From the NCBI GenBank assembly GCA_030696315.1, contig JAUYSM010000045.1, positions 1 through 33,397 of the forward strand: a stretch of 33,397 nt of DNA. The letters run 5' to 3'. Positions within the stretch are counted from its first letter, which is position 1; every line of letters starts with the position of its first letter. Source of the stretch: Pseudohongiella sp. (GTDB taxonomy: Bacteria > Pseudomonadota > Gammaproteobacteria > Pseudomonadales > Pseudohongiellaceae). The notes beneath the pieces are model-generated. The model saw only the letters and a list, made by a program, of their open reading frames with translations, did not search any database and had not been told where the DNA came from. The position numbers and the translations under genes were made by a program. Shown in pieces: positions 28,678-33,397 of this stretch.

Positions 28678-29049
28678 TTACTGACGAGTACCTGTTACAG
28701 CAATTGGTCCAAAATCTGTATTGAACTGGCCGGCGAGCTGGTCACCTGACACGGTACCGTTAAATGCCAGGGTGATTGTCTGACCTTGTGCATCAATAGT
28801 TGTGCTGAACTGAACAGCTTCGCCGTCAACTGTGATGCCGTTCAGTGCTGCTGAACCCAGGTCTGTTGAACTCATTTCGCCAGTCATGTCTGGGTTGATG
28901 TTCAAGTTACCGTTCATCGCGCCAACCGGTGTATCAATGGTAATTGCCCATGCACCCACCAACGGGTGCGGTGCTGAGGTGCCGGCACATGCTGTCAGCA
29001 GCAACGCCACCGCAAAACCCATCAGCAAAGATGCTATTCTTGTCTTCAT
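28678..29049 (-). CDS. Small putative lipoprotein
   Basis: 123 residues. A lipoprotein signal with lipobox LTAC (C21) is clear; Ala at +2 predicts the outer membrane. The mature part is a small beta-rich domain: HPLVGAWAITIDTPVGAMNG, then repeated strands with ALNGITVDG and LAFNGTVSGDQLAGQF. It looks like a lipocalin-like or calycin-like half barrel of the kind that opens with a G-x-W motif (GAW here), but I cannot assign a family. GGGGAA lies six bases before the ATG. It is convergent with the MoaD-like gene and divergent from the second molybdenum hydroxylase operon, separated from it by a 360-bp gap. Function unknown. Confidence 0.8.
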   Translation of the reverse strand: MKTRIASLLMGFAVALLLTACAGTSAPHPLVGAWAITIDTPVGAMNGNLNINPDMTGEMSSTDLGSAALNGITVDGEAVQFSTTIDAQGQTITLAFNGTVSGDQLAGQFNTDFGPIAVTGTRQ

Positions 29050-29054
29050 TACGA

Positions 29055-29067
29055 ATTCCCCTTAAAA
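29055..29067. repeat. 13-bp direct repeat, copy 1
   Basis: ATTCCCCTTAAAA here is repeated exactly at 29256-29268. On the minus strand this copy reads TTTTAAGGGGAAT and contains the ribosome binding site of the small lipoprotein gene. Confidence 0.7.
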
Positions 29068-29255
29068 GAATTGTTATTTGCCCAAATGTTATTCAGAACT
29101 TTAAAATTGTTACCCGATATCTCGCGGAAGCACCTGACTATTGGCAAACGCTGTTTCGTCTAACACTGCATTGTTAAATTCCTGGAAAACCACTCGCTTA
29201 AAATGCAGCGCCTACTGTGATATTGAAATACCAAAGGGTCAACGCATTTTCGGCG

Positions 29256-29268
29256 ATTCCCCTTAAAA
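29256..29268. repeat. 13-bp direct repeat, copy 2
   Basis: Exact second copy of ATTCCCCTTAAAA, 201 bp from the first. It has no start codon close by on the minus strand, so it may be a remnant of a duplicated leader, or a binding site upstream of the right-hand operon. Confidence 0.6.
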
Positions 29269-29291
29269 TAGTGACCAATGGCCTATCAGTT

Positions 29292-29321
29292 TTGAGCAAA
29301 GCATCTTTGTCTGGAATTAAT
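29292..29321 (+). promoter_or_regulatory. Candidate sigma-70 promoter for the isoquinoline-oxidoreductase-type operon
   Basis: TTGAGC (29292-29297) and ATTAAT (29316-29321) are 18 bases apart, on the correct strand and about 90 bp before the first gene. Each hexamer matches the consensus in four or five positions. Weak evidence; other AT-rich hexamers lie nearby. Confidence 0.3.
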
Positions 29322-29409
29322 GGTGTGCTACAAAGGCGTCAGCACACATCCAGATATCCTGCAGACCACTGACAGATCCCCAAATTACCTTGCCAACAAG
29401 AGGCACACC

Positions 29410-29901
29410 ATGATCGAACTTCAAATTAACGGAGAAACGAGGCAACTCGATATTGAGCCGGAGATGCCCTTATTGTGGGCACTTCGCAATGAACTGGGGC
29501 TGACTGGCACCAAATTTGGGTGCGGAATCGCTGCCTGCGGCGCCTGTACAGTTCATGTTAACGGACAGGCCATCCGCAGTTGTGTGACACCGGTCAGTGC
29601 CGTGCAGAACACTCAGATTACCACCATCGAAGGGCTCTCTGCCGGCGGCCTGACGCCAGTGCAGCAAGCCTGGATTCAACACCAGATTCCCCAGTGTGGT
29701 TATTGCCAGTCCGGCATGATCATGGCAGTGAGCGCACTGCTTGAGTCCAACCCCAACCCCGACGAGCAAGCCGTCGCGAACAGCATCAGTAATGTTTGTC
29801 GCTGTGGTACGTATCCGCGTATCAGCAAAGCCATTGCCGGATTGATTGCAAACCGCACCGACACCCCCTTTGTTGATGCGACCGCGGAGGCCAGTGTATG
29901 A
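29410..29901 (+). CDS. (2Fe-2S)-binding subunit, isoquinoline 1-oxidoreductase alpha type
   Basis: 163-residue small subunit of a two-gene molybdenum hydroxylase. Both 2Fe-2S clusters are complete: C38, C43, C46 and C58 for the ferredoxin-type cluster, and C96, C99, C130 and C132 for the helical one (QCGYCQSG, NVCRCGTY). The CGYCQSGM and CRCGTYPRI spelling is that of IorA-type subunits rather than xanthine dehydrogenase. The ATG at 29410 is preceded by AAGAGG six bases away; the open frame extends 30 codons upstream without family character. It has no signal peptide of its own and would travel with the large subunit. It overlaps the next gene by 4 bp (ATGA). Confidence 0.93.
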   Translation: MIELQINGETRQLDIEPEMPLLWALRNELGLTGTKFGCGIAACGACTVHVNGQAIRSCVTPVSAVQNTQITTIEGLSAGGLTPVQQAWIQHQIPQCGYCQSGMIMAVSALLESNPNPDEQAVANSISNVCRCGTYPRISKAIAGLIANRTDTPFVDATAEASV

Positions 29902-32135
29902 GTATTTCACGCAGACGTTTTTTATTAGGTGCCGCCGTTGTCGGTGGCGGATTGCTGCTGGGTTATGCCAGCACACGCCCCAGCCGCCAGAGTATCGCCA
30001 ACCGCGACTATGCTGAGGATGGCCAGACGTTTCTGACAACCTGGTTGCGTATTGATCCAGACAATATCGTGACGGTTATTGTGCCGCATTCGGAAATGGG
30101 ACAGGGTGTACTGACGTCTCTGCCCATGATGGCTGCAGATGAACTGGATGCAGACTGGGCGAATGTCCGTGTCGAGCAGGCTCCTGCAACCGACCTGTTT
30201 GCCAACGGCGTGCTGGTTAAAGGTTTTGCGGCCTCCATGGGTTTTGCTGCGCCGGCGTTCCTTAACAGGACGATGGATTTTGTGACCTTAAAAGCTGCTG
30301 AAATCATGAATATGCAAATCACCGGTGGCAGCAGCTCCGTGCGATTTACGGGTGAAATGGGCATGCGCGCGGCCGGCGCGGCTGCTCGTGAAATGCTGGT
30401 TAAAGCCGCTGCGCAAGCGTGGGATGTGCCCGCCTCAGAAATCGCAACACGCAACAGCCGGGTTTATCACGAAGCCAGCAACCGCAGCCTGAGTTATGGT
30501 GAACTGGCCAGCGCGGCGGCGCAGTTTGAACCGTCTCGTTCACCCGTGCTGAAACGCCCTGATCAGTTCACGCTGATGGGTACATCGGTGCCCCGCGTTG
30601 ACATCCCTGCCAAAGTGGACGGCACCGCGCAATTTGGTATCGACGCCATGCCAGAAGGCATGCTTTATGCGGCAGTCACTACCTCGCCGGTGTTTGGTGG
30701 GCAATTACAAAGCGTTGGCAACAAAGATGCTGCACTGCAACAGCGCGGTGTTGTTCGTATTGTTGAGCTCAGCGATGCCGTTGCGGTAGTCGCTGACAAC
30801 TACTGGCGGGCTAACAAAGCGTTGGCACTGCTACAACCGGTTTTCAGCAGCACCGACGCAGACAACCGATCCAGCACTGATATTTTTGCTGACTTTGATG
30901 CGGCACTGGATAACGGCGAACGTTTTGAAGATGTGGTGGTGGGTGATGCCGGGCAAGCTCTGGCCAGCACCGCCGATGTGATCACTGCAAACTATCGCGT
31001 ACCATTCCTGGCGCACGCCGCCATGGAGCCCATGAACTGCACGGTGTTGTTCCGCGAGGGTCGCTGTGAGGTGTGGACCGGCACACAAGACAACCTTGGT
31101 ATTCGCGGCAGAGTTGCCACGGTAGCCGACCTCGACGAAAACTCGGTCACTGTACACCCGTTTTATCTGGGGGGCGGTTTTGGCCGTCGCCTGCCGATGT
31201 CAACCAACACCATTGATCAGGCTACGCTGATCGCACAGCAGTTTGATGTGCCTGTACAAACCTTGTGGAGTCGTGAAGAAGATACCCGCCAGGACTATTA
31301 TCGCCCAGCGGTAAGCAGTCGCTTCCGCGCCGGTTTTGACAGCAGTGGCAATCTGGTAGCCTGGGAAAATGCCTATATCGGTAAAAATGAGCCGGTAGAA
31401 GCCGCCCATATTGCCTACAGCATTCCCAATCAGAAGATTGATTATGTTGAGAGCCCAACCCATGTTCCGTTTGGCGCATGGCGCAGTGTTGCACACTCAC
31501 AGCACACGTTTTTCCTGGAGTCCTTTACTGACGAGCTGGCATGGAAGCAGCAGCAGGACCCGCTGCAATTCAGACTATCGATGCTCGCCAATAAACCGCG
31601 CCACGCGCGCGTGCTGCGCGAAGCTGCCGACAAGGCCGGATGGTCAACACCTGCCCCCGCCGGTCGTGCACGCGGCATCGCACTTCAGGAAAGTTTCGGA
31701 AGTATCGTTGCGGAAGTTGCCGAAGTGTCATTGACTGACGATGGCCGCGTCCGCGTTGAGAAAGTGACCTGCGCCATCGATTGTGGTCGCGTGGTGCACC
31801 CCGACAATGCTGCCTCTCAAGTGGAGAGCGGCATCATTTACGGACTGACAGCCGCCATGTATGGTCAGATCAGCATTGAGCAAGGTCGCGTCAAAGAAAG
31901 TAATTTCCATGACTATGAAATGCTGCGTTTGTCCGAGTCTCCCGAAATCCAGGTGGTACTGCTGGAATCAGAAGGCGCTTCAATCGGTGGATTGGGTGAA
32001 CCTGCCACGCCGCCGATTTCTGCTGCCGTGAGTAATGCGCTGTATGCGCTGACGGGCCAACGCGTCAGAGAGTTACCATTAAAAAATTACCGCTTCCTGC
32101 CACCGCCGGTTGAGCGTGGCGCGGTTGATGCGTGA
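29898..32135 (+). CDS. Molybdopterin-binding subunit, isoquinoline 1-oxidoreductase beta type, Tat-exported
   Basis: 745-residue catalytic subunit. The N-terminus SRRRFLLGAAVVGGGLLLG is a twin-arginine signal, so the folded enzyme should go to the periplasm with its Fe-S subunit. The duplicated aldehyde-oxidase-type molybdopterin domains include YLGGGFGRRLP, GAWRSVAHSQHTFFLESF and, near the end, GGLGEPATPP with E701 as the expected catalytic glutamate. The layout is that of IorB and related membrane-side aldehyde or N-heterocycle oxidoreductases, which usually pass electrons to a cytochrome c; no cytochrome or FAD subunit gene follows here. The substrate is unknown. The gene ends before a strong bidirectional terminator. 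Confidence 0.92.
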   Translation: MSISRRRFLLGAAVVGGGLLLGYASTRPSRQSIANRDYAEDGQTFLTTWLRIDPDNIVTVIVPHSEMGQGVLTSLPMMAADELDADWANVRVEQAPATDLFANGVLVKGFAASMGFAAPAFLNRTMDFVTLKAAEIMNMQITGGSSSVRFTGEMGMRAAGAAAREMLVKAAAQAWDVPASEIATRNSRVYHEASNRSLSYGELASAAAQFEPSRSPVLKRPDQFTLMGTSVPRVDIPAKVDGTAQFGIDAMPEGMLYAAVTTSPVFGGQLQSVGNKDAALQQRGVVRIVELSDAVAVVADNYWRANKALALLQPVFSSTDADNRSSTDIFADFDAALDNGERFEDVVVGDAGQALASTADVITANYRVPFLAHAAMEPMNCTVLFREGRCEVWTGTQDNLGIRGRVATVADLDENSVTVHPFYLGGGFGRRLPMSTNTIDQATLIAQQFDVPVQTLWSREEDTRQDYYRPAVSSRFRAGFDSSGNLVAWENAYIGKNEPVEAAHIAYSIPNQKIDYVESPTHVPFGAWRSVAHSQHTFFLESFTDELAWKQQQDPLQFRLSMLANKPRHARVLREAADKAGWSTPAPAGRARGIALQESFGSIVAEVAEVSLTDDGRVRVEKVTCAIDCGRVVHPDNAASQVESGIIYGLTAAMYGQISIEQGRVKESNFHDYEMLRLSESPEIQVVLLESEGASIGGLGEPATPPISAAVSNALYALTGQRVRELPLKNYRFLPPPVERGAVDA

Positions 32136-32149
32136 TGTAATTCGGCAAT

Positions 32150-32183
32150 AAAAAAAACGGCTACCGATTGGTAGCCGTTTTTT
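32150..32183. terminator. Bidirectional rho-independent terminator
   Basis: CGGCTACC (32158-32165) and GGTAGCCG (32170-32177) form a perfect 8-bp stem with a GATT loop. Eight A bases precede it and six T bases follow, so it can stop transcription on both strands. It lies between the convergent Mo-hydroxylase operon and the right-edge copper protein gene and would serve both. Confidence 0.93.
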
Positions 32184-32200
32184 ATTGCGCCAGCAGAAAG

Positions 32201-33397
32201 TTACAACTGATCGACCATGTTGGTCTGAATCATGAATTGCTGAAACTCTGCGAACTCCAGACCACCGGTTTTGTCCTTATCCATCATGGCAAATACCAAG
32301 GCCAATTGCTGACGCGCCTGCTCGGGCATCTCATCCAGACTGACGCGACCATCCATATTTTTGTCGAACATACCCATACCCAGCGAAGTGAAGTAATCGG
32401 GTACATTGATTTCGAAGTCGTTCTCGCGCGCCTCTGCGTAGCGGAAGGAAATACCGCCGTACAACATCTCTTCCCAGGTCTGCTCACCAAAACGCACGGT
32501 GACTGTCGGGTCAGGGTTGCTCAGATTAGCCGTTGAATTGTCATAGGTAGTGCGGTGAATAACCAGAGTGCCGGCCGGCACCGCTATAGGCTGTTGAAAC
32601 TGGAAGTAACGCTGCCAGTTAAAATCGTAATTTGGCACGGATAACACCACTTCTTCGCGGCCATCGGGGTAACGCAGTGCAAACTCGGATGAACGCCCCC
32701 GGTAGTGAGCATGCGGGAACAGGCTGTAGATCACCGCATCACGCTGGAAAGCATAGTAGGAGCTCTCTTCGTGCTCAGCCTCACCCGCAGGAATATTCAA
32801 ATCCTGGTTGATGATCGAATAGTGCTGAAGCACGTGGTGAGGCGCTTCATCCGCAAAATATAATCCGATTTTGGTCTGATCACGGGTTTCACGGCCGTAG
32901 GTTGTGTAATGCATTTGTGTATAAAACGATGTGCCTGCAGGCACAAATACACCGGTGTCTTCCGGATACACGTAGGTGTCATTTCCTGGCACAAACGTCA
33001 TTAACTGTGGCTGGAACAAAGACGAGCTGCTGTTACCCATACCACCGGGCACGGAGCCAAAGGTGGCAATGGCATGGTGCACAACCTGACGATCACCCGG
33101 GGCAATCTGTACAGCTTTTACCCAGACGTCGCGATCCAGTGTGTTAGGTACCTCAAAAAACTGATAGTCCAGGGATCCGGTGGCAGGAATATCAAATTCC
33201 GGCAGCGTTATAATGTAGTCAGGCTCTCCCATCGACCATTCGGTCAACTGCGCATCCACGGCGGTCAGGGGGTCATCACCTGCACCGCGAGGCGAGCCAG
33301 CATCTATCCAGGATAAGAGTTGCTGTTTTTGCTCAACAGACAGACTCATGTCGTGCATAAATTCACCGATCGCAGGATCAGCATGCCATGGCGGCAT
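32201..33397 (-). CDS. PHM-like copper monooxygenase-fold protein with C-terminal EF-hands (5' end missing)
   Basis: 398 residues are visible; the N-terminus lies beyond the right edge. The Met at the very edge is an internal residue of an MPPWHADP motif, not a start. This motif and the following LLSWIDAGSPRGAGDD resemble the end of the cytochrome c-like domain often found ahead of this fold. The copper type II monooxygenase-like region follows. HH (visible residues 107-108), H163 in MHYTTYG, HAH (229-231) and M311 match in order the copper ligands of peptidylglycine hydroxylating monooxygenase. Two EF-hand loops, DKNMDGRVSLDE (345-356) and DKDKTGGLEFAE (373-384), end the protein. It is probably exported. 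Substrate unknown. A shared terminator lies just downstream. Confidence 0.8.
   Translation of the reverse strand: MPPWHADPAIGEFMHDMSLSVEQKQQLLSWIDAGSPRGAGDDPLTAVDAQLTEWSMGEPDYIITLPEFDIPATGSLDYQFFEVPNTLDRDVWVKAVQIAPGDRQVVHHAIATFGSVPGGMGNSSSSLFQPQLMTFVPGNDTYVYPEDTGVFVPAGTSFYTQMHYTTYGRETRDQTKIGLYFADEAPHHVLQHYSIINQDLNIPAGEAEHEESSYYAFQRDAVIYSLFPHAHYRGRSSEFALRYPDGREEVVLSVPNYDFNWQRYFQFQQPIAVPAGTLVIHRTTYDNSTANLSNPDPTVTVRFGEQTWEEMLYGGISFRYAEARENDFEINVPDYFTSLGMGMFDKNMDGRVSLDEMPEQARQQLALVFAMMDKDKTGGLEFAEFQQFMIQTNMVDQL

Larger units (their letters stand above)
29050..29409. other. 360-bp intergenic region between divergent lipoprotein and Mo-hydroxylase genes
   Basis: This is the longest stretch without a gene in the window. 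It is AT-richer than the surrounding genes. It holds the ribosome binding site of the lipoprotein gene at its left end, a 13-bp direct repeat 201 bp apart, and a candidate promoter for the right-hand operon. I see no convincing small reading frame with a ribosome binding site, and no tRNA-like fold. A small RNA cannot be excluded. Confidence 0.6.

Noticed and set aside
29470-30039. Minus-strand open frame opposite the start of the second Mo-hydroxylase operon
   Set aside because: It covers all the Fe-S cysteine codons of the real gene in antisense and shows no domain of its own.

Overview
The window is a piece of a gammaproteobacterial chromosome, probably from a marine or other aquatic heterotroph. 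The main evidence is a core gene block in the Pseudomonas-like order (minus strand, read right to left): nnr, tsaE, N-acetylmuramoyl-L-alanine amidase, mutL, miaA, hfq, hflX, hflK, hflC, hisZ, purA. It continues into an NhaP2-type antiporter. HflX begins at a TTG codon with the same MFFER start I recall from pseudomonads, and MutL carries the endonuclease motif of the Pseudomonas type. I cannot name a genus; groups such as Pseudohongiella, the OM182 clade or Cellvibrionales are guesses from gene content.

Layout. 1-224 is the start of an exported protein, probably an alpha/beta hydrolase, cut by the window edge. 263-15144 is the core block, all on the minus strand, with very short gaps or overlaps and roles in cofactor repair, tRNA modification, cell-wall hydrolysis, mismatch repair, RNA chaperoning, membrane protease control, histidine and purine synthesis, and cation exchange. 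Only 7 bp separates nnr from a MarR-type regulator. Upstream of that, on the same strand, is a compact three-gene molybdenum hydroxylase operon (FAD, 2Fe-2S and molybdopterin subunits; 15712-19384). The right half is therefore accessory DNA joined directly to the core operon.

19457-25028 holds mostly envelope proteins: a DUF481 outer-membrane protein, a SixA-like histidine phosphatase, a ChaN-like haem-binding-family protein, a DUF4159 protein and a large DUF6351-type lipoprotein. 25014-28240 encodes a TAXI-type TRAP transporter (fused permease plus solute-binding protein). Divergent from it is an orphan MoaD/ThiS-like protein ending in Gly-Gly. A small lipoprotein follows. Then comes a second molybdenum hydroxylase of the isoquinoline 1-oxidoreductase type (two genes, Tat signal on the large subunit; 29410-32135). 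A strong shared terminator separates it from a right-edge gene for a PHM-like copper monooxygenase with C-terminal EF-hands.

How the parts may work together is inference. Two molybdenum hydroxylases of different architecture, a high-affinity carboxylate-type transporter, a ubiquitin-like sulfur carrier, exported hydrolases and a copper monooxygenase within about 18 kb suggest a region for uptake and oxidation of an unknown organic compound, perhaps an N-heterocycle or aromatic. No substrate can be assigned from sequence alone. I see no rRNA, tRNA, CRISPR array, insertion sequence or prophage gene.
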